Below are positions 24,858 to 33,470 of a stretch of 64,000 bases of DNA, one piece after another; the stretch's first letter is position 1; each line of letters starts with the position of its first letter. The position numbers and the translations under genes are program-made. The stretch is taken from positions 2,355,001-2,419,000 of the forward strand of contig NZ_CP147518.1 in assembly GCF_037201965.1 (NCBI RefSeq), given 5' to 3'. The stretch is from Spirosoma sp. SC4-14 (GTDB taxonomy: Bacteria; Bacteroidota; Bacteroidia; Cytophagales; Spirosomataceae). Below the pieces are notes generated by a model that did not search any database, was not told the DNA's origin, and saw only the letters and a list, made by a program, of their open reading frames with translations.

Positions 24858-26027
24858 TCATCTCGTGGGTTGCAATAGCTGCCTGACCGGTTTTGGCTGT
24901 GTCCAGATCTGATATTGAACCCGCGCCCAGATCAGGATACAGGGCACAGCTTTGATGTTATAAGGCTGAAAAAACTGCTCTTTCACGATATTGGGGAAAA
25001 TATCGGTGGGCGATAGCGAGGTGAAAACAACTACCAGTGTTAGCAGAATACGATCCAGTGGCGTTGGCACGTCGAGTGTTATCCACCACAGAGCCACACC
25101 CGTCACGGCCAGCACATAGGTTGGCGATTCGGCCATTTTGTTGAAAACGATCATAAACAGCAGAAAGTAAGCGACCATCCGGCGTTGAAACAACCGATCC
25201 GACCAGAGGCTAAATCGCAGGAAGGGAAGCAGGAACAGCACAGCACCGACCGCTTCGATAATACGATAGTTGCTATCGGTTTTGGCCATACCGAACCAGG
25301 CCTGTGCAATTCCCATAACTGAGACCTGCAAGCCCAGTTTGCTGACAACGATCACATCGAACCATTCGCGGTATTCGGCCAGCAGGTGAGCGGGCGGAAT
25401 CATGGTGAGCGGAGCAATAGCAAACAGAACAATCCAGCCAAGCATGGCCAGTATGAACTGCGGCTTTTTCGGATAGAACAGAAAAAATCCGGCTGCGGCC
25501 ATACCATAAAACTTAATGAAGCCACAAAGCACAAAAAAGAAGGCCGCCTGCCAGACACGTTCGTTGCGAAGATGATAGAGACCCAGCAACATTGCCCCAA
25601 CAATCAGGTTATTACTCTGTAGATTCTGAGCCGTAATAAGCGCTTCGAGGAAAATGATTAGCAGGGCCGTACGACGCTGTTTGGCTGGGTCGGGTTCATC
25701 GGATAGATAAAACCAGACGCCTGTTAGCAGTACCAGCGTGTTGAGTAAATTCCAGAGAATGATGCCCAGCCAGTCGGGTAAGTAATAAAATGGCCCCATC
25801 AGCCAGGCAAATGTCGGGCTATATTTGTAGTTGTCGAAATACAGATTGGGATGCAAGCCGTAAATGCTTTTGTCCAGAAGCAGGTTATGAAACGGCTTGG
25901 CAAACATCAGGTAATTGTTGTAATTACCATAACCCAGCAAGTAGTTCTGGACCGCTACCGCACAATAGGCAATAATATATAGCCATAATAAACGTCGGAG
26001 CGTCAGAAAATGAAGAACTCGTTGCAA
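24858..26027 (-). CDS. GT87-like (DUF2029) integral membrane glycosyltransferase
   Basis: 389 aa, with about ten hydrophobic segments. The first luminal loop after helix 1 contains acidic and aromatic residues (YFDNYKYSPTFAW) typical of polyprenyl-phosphate-sugar-dependent GT-C enzymes, and the overall pattern fits DUF2029/GT87, best known from mannosyltransferases of actinobacteria. It would transfer a sugar from a lipid carrier outside the membrane. The start is a TTG at 26027; no Met codon appears until residue 42, which would remove the first helix. The neighbourhood is cell-envelope related (kdsB, another membrane transferase at 27.3 kb). The acceptor is unknown. Confidence 0.75.
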   Translation of the reverse strand: MQRVLHFLTLRRLLWLYIIAYCAVAVQNYLLGYGNYNNYLMFAKPFHNLLLDKSIYGLHPNLYFDNYKYSPTFAWLMGPFYYLPDWLGIILWNLLNTLVLLTGVWFYLSDEPDPAKQRRTALLIIFLEALITAQNLQSNNLIVGAMLLGLYHLRNERVWQAAFFFVLCGFIKFYGMAAAGFFLFYPKKPQFILAMLGWIVLFAIAPLTMIPPAHLLAEYREWFDVIVVSKLGLQVSVMGIAQAWFGMAKTDSNYRIIEAVGAVLFLLPFLRFSLWSDRLFQRRMVAYFLLFMIVFNKMAESPTYVLAVTGVALWWITLDVPTPLDRILLTLVVVFTSLSPTDIFPNIVKEQFFQPYNIKAVPCILIWARVQYQIWTQPKPVRQLLQPTR

Positions 26028-26070
26028 AATCAGAGGAGAATAGGTTGTTACTTTCTGTAAAATTAATTAG

Positions 26071-26188
26071 AAGCCCCCTAACCCCCAAAGGGGGAAGTGC
26101 TGCCGCTTAGTTGCTGTCGCATTCGAATAGCTACCTTTGGCAGCAAAAGCTGGCGGCAGCACTTCCCCCTTTGGGGGTTAGGGGGCTT
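26071..26188. repeat. Perfect 36-bp inverted repeat containing C/G-run palindromes
   Basis: Arms 26071-26106 and 26153-26188 are exact reverse complements over 36 bases; the loop is 46 bases, and TTGCTG/CAGCAA inside it can extend the stem. The arm opens with AAGCCCCCTAACCCCCAAAG and continues into GGGGGAAG. Similar C-run/G-run words are, from memory, frequent between genes in many Bacteroidota. It fills the divergent region between the GT87-like gene and thiamine pyrophosphokinase. Confidence 0.85.
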
Positions 26189-26211
26189 TTGGGGAGCTTT
26201 ACTTTTTGCTT

Positions 26212-26874
26212 ATGTCATCTCATCATATTGTCCGCGAAAAACAGGAACCCGCTTTGTTGATCGCCAATGGCGAAGCCTGCCAGCCCGACCTATTGGGGCA
26301 GCTACTGGAATGGAGCCCAACGGTGGTTGTGCTCGATAGCGCCATCTGGCGGGTGCTCGAACTGGGCATTAAGGTCGATGTACTGCTGGGTGATTTCGAC
26401 CGCCAACTGGATCTCGACACAATTCGTGAACAACAATATCCACTGGAAATTGTGCACACCCCCGATCAGGACAAGACCGACCTCGATAAGGGGATTGAAT
26501 ACCTGATTGAACAGGGCTATCCGGCAGTCAATATAGTCTGGGCAACCGGTCGGCGGGCCGATCATAGCCTGACCAACATGACCAATATTGTTCGGTATAA
26601 AAATCAGATTCGGATCGTGATGATCGATGATCATTCCCGGATTTTTCCGCTGGTTGGCCATTTCGAAAAATGGTACGAAGCCGGAACGTCCATTTCGCTG
26701 ATTCCGGTCGGTACCGTAGCCGGGTTTACGTCGGAAGGCTTGAAATATAATCTTCAGGACGCCACCCTCAAGCTGGGCTACCGTACCAGTAGCAGCAATG
26801 AAGTTGCCGAAGACGGTTTTGTGCGAATTGAAGCCAAAACCGGCGACCTGCTGATTATGGAATGCTGGGATTAG
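26212..26874 (+). CDS. thiN: Thiamine pyrophosphokinase
   Basis: About 220 aa from the ATG at 26212 (a TTG two codons earlier is less likely). Family signatures: an early LLIANGEACQ strand-turn, LLGDFDRQ with the catalytic acid, the hallmark DQDKTDLDKGIEYLIEQG, and WATGRRADHSLTNMTNI. The C-terminal beta-sandwich includes YRTSSSNEVAEDGFVRIE, the thiamine site region. It makes thiamine diphosphate from thiamine and ATP. The last 20 bases overlap the end of the convergent serine hydrolase gene. No TPP riboswitch is visible upstream; a 36-bp inverted repeat is there. Confidence 0.9.
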   Translation: MSSHHIVREKQEPALLIANGEACQPDLLGQLLEWSPTVVVLDSAIWRVLELGIKVDVLLGDFDRQLDLDTIREQQYPLEIVHTPDQDKTDLDKGIEYLIEQGYPAVNIVWATGRRADHSLTNMTNIVRYKNQIRIVMIDDHSRIFPLVGHFEKWYEAGTSISLIPVGTVAGFTSEGLKYNLQDATLKLGYRTSSSNEVAEDGFVRIEAKTGDLLIMECWD

Positions 26875-27448
26875 CCGACATCATGTCTTCGAATGCTTCC
26901 AGAACGGCCGGTTCAATGGCTCCATTGAAATGAGCCCGGCCATGACACAGCGTAACATCGGCGTGTAGCTGGTCGTGCCAGAGTGTTTCGTTGGCTTTGT
27001 AGTCGGGGGTGAATGGGTCGTTGTCAGAAATAACCACCTTGCGGGAAGCCGACCGATTGGCGATAGCCTGATAGGGCAGTGTAGCATTGTTGAGCCAGGG
27101 GTCGAGTGTACTCCAGGACTTTACGACGTTGATCCAGGCTGCTACGAACAGCAAGCCGCCAATTTTTAGCCCCGGATCGGTTTCGATTTTCGTTGCCAGA
27201 AACCGAATTACAGCCTGACAGCCAACACTATGCGCAATAAAATAGGTGGATGGGGTGAGTTGATCAATTTGGCTGAACAGGTACTGGGCAGATTCTGCAA
27301 TATTGGGTTGGTGCCAGTTTGGCATCTTTAATCGGATAATCGAAATACCATGCCGGTTCTGAATTTCTTTATCAATCCAGTCATACCAGTCGGAGTAGAT
27401 GGTTCCGCCCCATCGGGGAACAAGGTAAACGGTTGGTTGTGTGGCCAT
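26855..27448 (-). CDS. RBBP9/YdeN-type alpha/beta serine hydrolase
   Basis: 197 aa, cytoplasmic. The start has the family strand VYLVPRWGGTIYSDW; the nucleophile is Ser in FIAHSVGCQAV, the acid Asp is in ISDNDPFTPD, and the His is in GRAHFNGAIEP. All three are in the usual RBBP9 positions, so an active serine hydrolase is expected; the natural substrate is unknown. Its first 121 bases overlap the 3' end of the upstream membrane-protein gene on the same strand in a different frame, and its last 20 bases overlap the convergent thiamine pyrophosphokinase gene. The start is secured by the VYLVPRWGG motif lying inside the overlap. Confidence 0.82.
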   Translation of the reverse strand: MATQPTVYLVPRWGGTIYSDWYDWIDKEIQNRHGISIIRLKMPNWHQPNIAESAQYLFSQIDQLTPSTYFIAHSVGCQAVIRFLATKIETDPGLKIGGLLFVAAWINVVKSWSTLDPWLNNATLPYQAIANRSASRKVVISDNDPFTPDYKANETLWHDQLHADVTLCHGRAHFNGAIEPAVLEAFEDMMSANPSIP

Positions 27449-28719
27449 AGGAGGTAGTTATAACGCTGATCGAAGTGGAGTCGCTGGAAGTCCGTTGATT
27501 CGGCTAGCAATTTAGCCCGGATTCGTTCAAGTTTCCGATTAAAATCAACCTGTGGTAGTAATTGTAACCAGGAGCAAAGTAGTAGAACAATCCAGTAGGG
27601 ACGAATAAACCGCTGCCAGATTATAGATTGTGACCCTATCCAGATCAATCCGGCAGCTAGTATACAAAAAGTAAACGGGGCCATGAGCCGCAGATTAGGC
27701 CCAGCATAAGGACTCACAATTCGGATCGAAAAGAGAACCAGTAAATAGGTTACTCCTGTCAGAAAGAACAAACGGCTTACAGGAGGGATGCTTGTTAAAC
27801 TGGTTAAAGCACGGATTTTATTAGAAAATCGCTCGTAAAAAATGGCAAATAGAACGAGTTGAATGATCATGCCTAGCCAGGCTAGTTGGTTCGATTCATT
27901 GGGAAGAAAATCCCGGATGAGTAACCATTCATTCAGCAATGCCCGACCGAACAACCAGCTCAGTTCATGAACTGAGCTGGTTAGAAAAAAGCGTTCTCCA
28001 CCATACATAGAATCCGATAGCCGATAGTTTAGCCAGAAATAGAAACCCATTCCAGCTATTCCCAGACATGAAATTACCAATAAACGCCCGTAAATAGTTC
28101 TACTGGTCGAAATGTCTGGCCAATTCCGAAGCCATTTTGGGGAGATCCAAATGAGCAATCCGAGGCAACCTAAAAGCCCGAATGTATACCCCCCCATATA
28201 TCGTATCAGAAACAACAGATAACCCTTTCCCCAAAGAAGGCCTGAACGCCCGCCTGATGGTTGCTCGAGAAATAGGTGTAATTGCCAGACCCATTCGGCC
28301 AGCAGGATTAAGAACAGGGTTTCGGACCATGTATAGGCCAGAATTTTCAGAAAACTACCCAGCCACCATACTGATAGTAGCCAAAATGATCGATTGATGC
28401 TTAGTCGACGAACCCATAGCCATGCAGAAAAACACAAGGCCAGATAGTTAACCAGTTTCGATGCGATCAATACCGAAACGCCAGTCAGTGCCGAAAGCAG
28501 AGCTATGAGGGCAGAGTAACCAATGGGGAAAACACCATTCCAGACCAGATGCCGGTCTTCCTGAAAGCGGTAGCCCTGTCCCGTTAAGAGACTTGTGGCC
28601 GATTGCAGATAATAACCCGAGTCAATACTGGTAAAATGATTGGGGTTGATCAGGATTAAACCTGCGATAAGTAAACCTGTTACGCCTAATGCTGCTGAAA
28701 TCAGGTATGAGTTTTTCAT
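27328..28719 (-). CDS. Polytopic membrane protein, GT-C glycosyltransferase-like
   Basis: 463 aa with about ten or eleven hydrophobic helices. The segment after helix 1 (NHFTSIDSGYYLQSATSLLT) has an acidic residue at the place where GT-C enzymes (PMT/ArnT-like) have their catalytic acid, and the next loop includes QEDRHLVWNGVFPIGYSAL. It probably transfers a sugar from a polyprenyl carrier, but conservation is weak and I cannot name a family. Its start overlaps the stop of the upstream PorU-like gene by four bases (ATGA), so it is coupled to it. Its last 40 codons overlap the serine hydrolase gene. Confidence 0.68.
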   Translation of the reverse strand: MKNSYLISAALGVTGLLIAGLILINPNHFTSIDSGYYLQSATSLLTGQGYRFQEDRHLVWNGVFPIGYSALIALLSALTGVSVLIASKLVNYLALCFSAWLWVRRLSINRSFWLLSVWWLGSFLKILAYTWSETLFLILLAEWVWQLHLFLEQPSGGRSGLLWGKGYLLFLIRYMGGYTFGLLGCLGLLIWISPKWLRNWPDISTSRTIYGRLLVISCLGIAGMGFYFWLNYRLSDSMYGGERFFLTSSVHELSWLFGRALLNEWLLIRDFLPNESNQLAWLGMIIQLVLFAIFYERFSNKIRALTSLTSIPPVSRLFFLTGVTYLLVLFSIRIVSPYAGPNLRLMAPFTFCILAAGLIWIGSQSIIWQRFIRPYWIVLLLCSWLQLLPQVDFNRKLERIRAKLLAESTDFQRLHFDQRYNYLLWPHNQPFTLFPDGAEPSTPTGMTGLIKKFRTGMVFRLSD

Positions 28720-31700
28720 CGATTCAGGATGATTCGGCCTTTCAACTGAGCATCAGTAGTCAGGAGGAAGTCGGCCCCAAGAATTTTGTAAACATATACT
28801 CCTGATGGCAGGTTGCTGCCGGTATCGGAAGTGCCATCCCAGAACCATTCATTTAAACCGATTCGTGTTGAACCTCCCAGTGTTCGGACAATATGTCCCA
28901 TAAGGTCGCTTATTTGTACCGATAGATTGTCAGGTGGATTTTTACCCGATATGGTAATGTGAACAGAAGTTTGGTAGTTAAACGGATTTGGGTAAGCGCC
29001 CGTAGATACTACTTCTGGCTGATTTTTGACGGTAAAATGAATTTGATAGGGGGCTGACCGATTACCACTTAGATCATTACCAATGGCTTCAAAAGCATAA
29101 ACGCCATCTGCCAGGGGTTGGTCTGGCTGATAGCTTAACCGGAATGCATTATCGGCTCCGGCGGCTGTCCAGTGTACGCGCTGCCCAAGCAGGCTTAAGC
29201 GCTTATATGGACATGAACCTGTAGGGCAGGGGCTTTGAAGGTAGAGTTCCAGGCCCGTCGTATCGGTTCGTAGCAGTGTTTTGTTTTCGTCCTGCAAAAG
29301 AATATCGATAACGGGTTGTGCCGATACAATGTCACCGTCCTTAATGCGTTTGCCATCGAATGCTACTTCAATACCAGGAGGAATCTGATCGGGTGTAAAT
29401 GGGAGATGGCTGCTCTGGTCACCGGTGTTGATTTCGGCTTTGTTATTCGTTTTTCGGATTTCTGGAATTGTGTTGTCAGGGTCGATAACAAGCTCAAAAA
29501 ACTGAGTGCCTAAAGTAGTACGGTCATTTGGGAATTTCCACTGTAGCGTATCGGCATAAAATGGAGCCGACAGAATAAAGCGTTGTTCACGAATAAGCTG
29601 CCCATTGGCCATATAACGTCTGATACGGATCGGGAGGGGTTGGTTCGCTACTCGTCCATAATTGACCACCACTCCCGAAATAACAACCGAATCGGACTGG
29701 GTTGTTAGCGTGTCGCCATGAGTGTCGCTTACTGCTAAGCTGCCTGTTGCAAAAGCGAAATCCGCCTTCGGGAAGGGGAAAACACTGACGGCAGGGTCGC
29801 CCTGCAAGGTCACCTGTTGCGAGGTGGTAATGTCGTATATAGAGGTGTTTTTGGCCAGATTTCGTCGGATGGCTTCCTGATGAAGATAGGCGACCGGACG
29901 GCTCACATAATTGCTATCGGTCAGCAGGCTATACAACTGATCGGAGAGGTTTTTAAGGGCAAACGGAAAGCCATTGTATGTATGAGCCAGAAACAATATG
30001 GCACCGCGGTCAGGGGTTAAAATCCAATCGGCACCAAAAGTAGGACGCCCGAAGTAAAAATTACCGGCAGCACAGCCATTGGCCAGCAGAAAAGGATAGC
30101 GGCCTTTGTTCCGATAGCCAAGACGGTCGTCGCTGACAAATCCAATATCGACATCGGCTACATCCAGACTTGAATGCCCGAACATGGAAATCATGCTCAC
30201 ACCCCGGTTAATTTGATCGACAACGGATAGGGTTTCTACGGGATTGTCGGTCTGTTTCGATAGCGTAGTGACCTTTGCACCAACATATTGACTTTCAATA
30301 ATTGCTTTAAAGCTATCGGTGAAACTTCGAAACGCCTGCAATTCGTACAAATTTGCTCCGCCACTCAAATGGAGTATATCCTTGCGCCACAGGGCTGGCT
30401 CTGTTGTGTTTTCATGTTCTTTCACCTTGTTCAGATAATCCAGCACCTGCTGCGATTTTGATGCATTCAGACGCCCAATCGGCATAGCTGGTACATCAGT
30501 CGGTTGCCCATTTAACCCCTGTACCAATCCCAGATCAGAACCCGGCCAGCCTGCATTAGGTACCAGATCGAGCAGGGGGCCATTTGAGTTTTTACGAATT
30601 CCCTGTGGGTCGCGCGATTGCCCAATCAGAAATAAAAATTTATGTGTTGAGCCTCCGTTGCGCAGCATATAATCGGCAAATCGGCGGATAGCCAGGGCAT
30701 GACGTTCGCCATAGCTGAACTGGTCAAAAAGCTGATCGATAGTTACCGTCAGGGTATCATAACCACCTCCTGCTTCAGATGCGCGATACGAAGCATAGGC
30801 TCGAACCGGATCGGTTTCGTTACCTATTGGCTGCCGAAGAGACGAATGGGTAACGATAAGGTAGTTGGGCTTTAAGGCATCTATTTGCCGGAAAAAAACA
30901 GGCTTTATTGCTAGAACAGATTGCGGTTTTTTAACGGCTAACAGTGTCTGGGTAAACTGTGTGTTGGAAATGATACCCTGCCAGTGTCCCGCCGAAAGCT
31001 GACCATTTATTCGTGACGGGTTTATGGGATCCGTAATATTAAAAATACGGCTTGTATTGCCAGCATTGCCTAGATCCAGCCAGGAACGGCCTGCCACGTT
31101 CGTGTTTAAACGAAGGATTTTCTGTGAGGCTGTACCAAATTCTGTACGTTGAGGATATTGTAATTTTAGGTAGGATACCGACACTTCTTCGCCTGTTTCC
31201 TGCGGTTGTATAGTTAGAATAATCGTTCCTGCTACCGAGATGTCGCTGGTTGTCAGTTCTGTTTCGAATTGATCTGTATTATAATTTTTGAACTGGGTGC
31301 TCGTGAGCGTACGGAAAGTAGTTGGCGATGCTCCCGCCAGATAATTAACCCGATGATTGGCAGGGTTTCGGCCAACCACTAGAAAACTAGCTCGTGGATT
31401 TATTCCGTTGATTGATATGAAATTTGCGAGCGTAAAGGTTTGATCATACCGATCGTTTGTTTTGACGACTGGTCCCGTCCAGCCTTCGCCAACATCATAA
31501 CTAGTGAGAATAGCTCCATTTTCGTAGTTGGCTCCGATGGGATAAATATTACCAGCCGGATAGGTTTGGGTAAACACGCGTAATTCTTCTTCCCAGTGGT
31601 AGGCTTCGGGCGTAAGGTTCGTAAAGTTAGTATCCGAATAGGTTGCCATTCGCCTGCCGGGCTTACCGTCGAGCCGCCAGGTCAGAAAATAGGCCGTCGT

Positions 31701-32084
31701 GTCGCTGAAAAGGCTGTAGTATTTATGCGGTTGGGCGCTGGCTGGCCGGTATAGGAGTGAATCCTGAGTACCATCGTTACCTCGCCCATAAAACTCCAGA
31801 AAATCGCCCGCGTCGAATCGTTTGTCGGCTTCACCTTCAACATAAATGGCCTGTTCCACACCCCGATGGAAGAGCTGGACGGTGGTAGGGTCAAGTTGAC
31901 TGACAGGAACCCCCGCTTTTTGCAATTCGGTTGTTGTGATGCGATATAAACTAGTTTGGGCAACGGGAATCTTAAAATAGGTCTGGCTAAAGTTAATCCA
32001 TTCATTACCAATAGGCAGAGGCTGAGCCTCAAGGCCAATACTACTTAGTACGCCAGCGAGCAAGACAAGTAAGTTACGGAACAT
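28716..32084 (-). CDS. PorU2-like type IX secretion C25 cysteine peptidase
   Basis: 1122 aa. A signal peptide ends near LEAQ (residue 21). The N-terminal 400 residues are beta-rich and include FLEFYGRGNDGTQDSLLY and AYFLTWR, typical of PorU-type N-domains. A gingipain-like C25 region follows with the catalytic His in MISMFGHSSL (about 634) and the Cys in LLANGCAAGNF (about 671). The C-terminus (about 1030-1122: TGAYPNPFNYQT and SDLMGHIVRTLGG) is a FlgD-like Ig/type IX-associated domain. PorU is the sortase that removes the type IX sorting domain and attaches cargo to the cell surface; PorU2-like members are paralogues of less certain role. It is first in an operon with the membrane transferase. 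Confidence 0.85.
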   Translation of the reverse strand: MFRNLLVLLAGVLSSIGLEAQPLPIGNEWINFSQTYFKIPVAQTSLYRITTTELQKAGVPVSQLDPTTVQLFHRGVEQAIYVEGEADKRFDAGDFLEFYGRGNDGTQDSLLYRPASAQPHKYYSLFSDTTAYFLTWRLDGKPGRRMATYSDTNFTNLTPEAYHWEEELRVFTQTYPAGNIYPIGANYENGAILTSYDVGEGWTGPVVKTNDRYDQTFTLANFISINGINPRASFLVVGRNPANHRVNYLAGASPTTFRTLTSTQFKNYNTDQFETELTTSDISVAGTIILTIQPQETGEEVSVSYLKLQYPQRTEFGTASQKILRLNTNVAGRSWLDLGNAGNTSRIFNITDPINPSRINGQLSAGHWQGIISNTQFTQTLLAVKKPQSVLAIKPVFFRQIDALKPNYLIVTHSSLRQPIGNETDPVRAYASYRASEAGGGYDTLTVTIDQLFDQFSYGERHALAIRRFADYMLRNGGSTHKFLFLIGQSRDPQGIRKNSNGPLLDLVPNAGWPGSDLGLVQGLNGQPTDVPAMPIGRLNASKSQQVLDYLNKVKEHENTTEPALWRKDILHLSGGANLYELQAFRSFTDSFKAIIESQYVGAKVTTLSKQTDNPVETLSVVDQINRGVSMISMFGHSSLDVADVDIGFVSDDRLGYRNKGRYPFLLANGCAAGNFYFGRPTFGADWILTPDRGAILFLAHTYNGFPFALKNLSDQLYSLLTDSNYVSRPVAYLHQEAIRRNLAKNTSIYDITTSQQVTLQGDPAVSVFPFPKADFAFATGSLAVSDTHGDTLTTQSDSVVISGVVVNYGRVANQPLPIRIRRYMANGQLIREQRFILSAPFYADTLQWKFPNDRTTLGTQFFELVIDPDNTIPEIRKTNNKAEINTGDQSSHLPFTPDQIPPGIEVAFDGKRIKDGDIVSAQPVIDILLQDENKTLLRTDTTGLELYLQSPCPTGSCPYKRLSLLGQRVHWTAAGADNAFRLSYQPDQPLADGVYAFEAIGNDLSGNRSAPYQIHFTVKNQPEVVSTGAYPNPFNYQTSVHITISGKNPPDNLSVQISDLMGHIVRTLGGSTRIGLNEWFWDGTSDTGSNLPSGVYVYKILGADFLLTTDAQLKGRIILNR

Positions 32085-32291
32085 ATGGTATTCAAAATGA
32101 CGGTAAGGTTGCCGGGGGCTTCGATTAGAGAAATGGGTTTATGACTCTAGTAACTGAATAAAGTTTTGGTAGCGAAAGAGACTTTTAGTATGAGGAAAGA
32201 CTTTTGACGGATACCAGGCCGATGAGTAGCTTTAGTTCACGGATTATTTTTTAATACGACTTACAAGAGCTACTGATTTAGCAATCGTAAC

Positions 32292-33329
32292 ATGAACTAC
32301 AAATTCGGACTGTTAGGCGCAGTACTCCCCCTGCTCTATACAATAGACTGGCGGCCTTTTTCAGACTGCCCGAAAACGCCCATACAAGCCATTCAACAAG
32401 ATATGCCTGAACATAATCCGATGACTGGCAAGGCCGAGCGCCGGAAAGAGCTGTATCAATTGCTCGGAAAACTCCCCAACCGAAACCGGCCTATAACGGT
32501 AACCCTTATCGACAAACAGGAAACCGATGAGCTGATTATCGAAAAATTGTTGCTCGACCTGAACGGTATCGAACAGGTACCGGCCTATTTTACAAGACCG
32601 AAACAGCAAACTGGCAAAGTACCGGTCGTTTTGTTTAATCATTCGCATTTTGGGCAGTACGACGTTGGGAAGGAAGAATTTGTGCGCGGACGGCCCGAAA
32701 TGCAGAAACCTCCCTATGCACTGGCATTGGCACGGGCAGGCTATGCCGGTTTATGCATCGATAGCTGGTGCTTTGGCGAACGACGCGCACGGGGCGAAAC
32801 CGATACCTTTAAAGAAATGCTCTGGCATGGACAGGTATTGTGGGGAATGATGGTCTACGACAACCTGCGGGCGCTGGATTATCTGCAAACCCGACCCGAA
32901 ATCGATCCGGCCCGAATCGCAACAATGGGTATGTCGATGGGAAGTACGATGGCCTGGTGGCTGGCGGCCCTCGACGAGCGCATAAAGGTTTGTGTCGATC
33001 TGTGTTGTCTGACCGATTATCAGTCGCTTATTGCCGCCAAAGGGCTAGGGCTGCATGGCATTTATTACTACGTTCCCGATCTGCTGAATCATTTTACAAC
33101 GTCGGAAATCAATGGCCTTATTTCGCCACGACCGCATTTTGGACTGGCCGGGCGCTTCGACCCGCTGACGCCTTTGGATGGGCTGGCAAAAATCGATAAA
33201 AACCTGAAAGCGATATATGAACAGGATGGAGCGCCGGATGCCTGGCAACTGCGGATATATGAGGTAGGCCATCTGGAAACAGCCGCCATGCGAGCCGATA
33301 TACTGGCTTTCTTTACAAAATGGTTGTGA
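32292..33329 (+). CDS. Alpha/beta hydrolase (dienelactone hydrolase / acetyl-esterase-like)
   Basis: 345 aa. A hydrophobic N-terminus ([16 protein letters not shown]) may be a signal or anchor. The serine nucleophile is in [14 protein letters not shown], the acid in [12 protein letters not shown], and the histidine in [11 protein letters not shown]. The oxyanion region is [15 protein letters not shown] family of this build hydrolyses esters of small molecules or sugars; the substrate is unknown. It is a single gene with 207 bases upstream in which I see no clear signal, and is followed 141 bases later by the molybdenum oxidoreductase gene on the same strand. Confidence 0.8.
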   Translation: MNYKFGLLGAVLPLLYTIDWRPFSDCPKTPIQAIQQDMPEHNPMTGKAERRKELYQLLGKLPNRNRPITVTLIDKQETDELIIEKLLLDLNGIEQVPAYFTRPKQQTGKVPVVLFNHSHFGQYDVGKEEFVRGRPEMQKPPYALALARAGYAGLCIDSWCFGERRARGETDTFKEMLWHGQVLWGMMVYDNLRALDYLQTRPEIDPARIATMGMSMGSTMAWWLAALDERIKVCVDLCCLTDYQSLIAAKGLGLHGIYYYVPDLLNHFTTSEINGLISPRPHFGLAGRFDPLTPLDGLAKIDKNLKAIYEQDGAPDAWQLRIYEVGHLETAAMRADILAFFTKWL

Positions 33330-33470
33330 ATGGAGCGACGTTTTTGAGCCGCTTTACTCTAAATCTATGTCTATAATCGTGTTTTAATAAGCCATTTTGG
33401 CCCGGAATGAGTTTAGAAACTACGTACCTGCCACCTGTCAAGGGCAATTGATGTTAATAGCTGCTTTGTC

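Noticed and set aside
26071-26188. 36-bp inverted repeat as insertion-sequence ends
   Set aside because: Only 46 bases lie between the arms, so there is no room for a transposase, and no target duplication is evident.
26189-26211. TPP riboswitch before thiamine pyrophosphokinase
   Set aside because: None of the conserved thi-box words was found and the space is taken by the palindrome.
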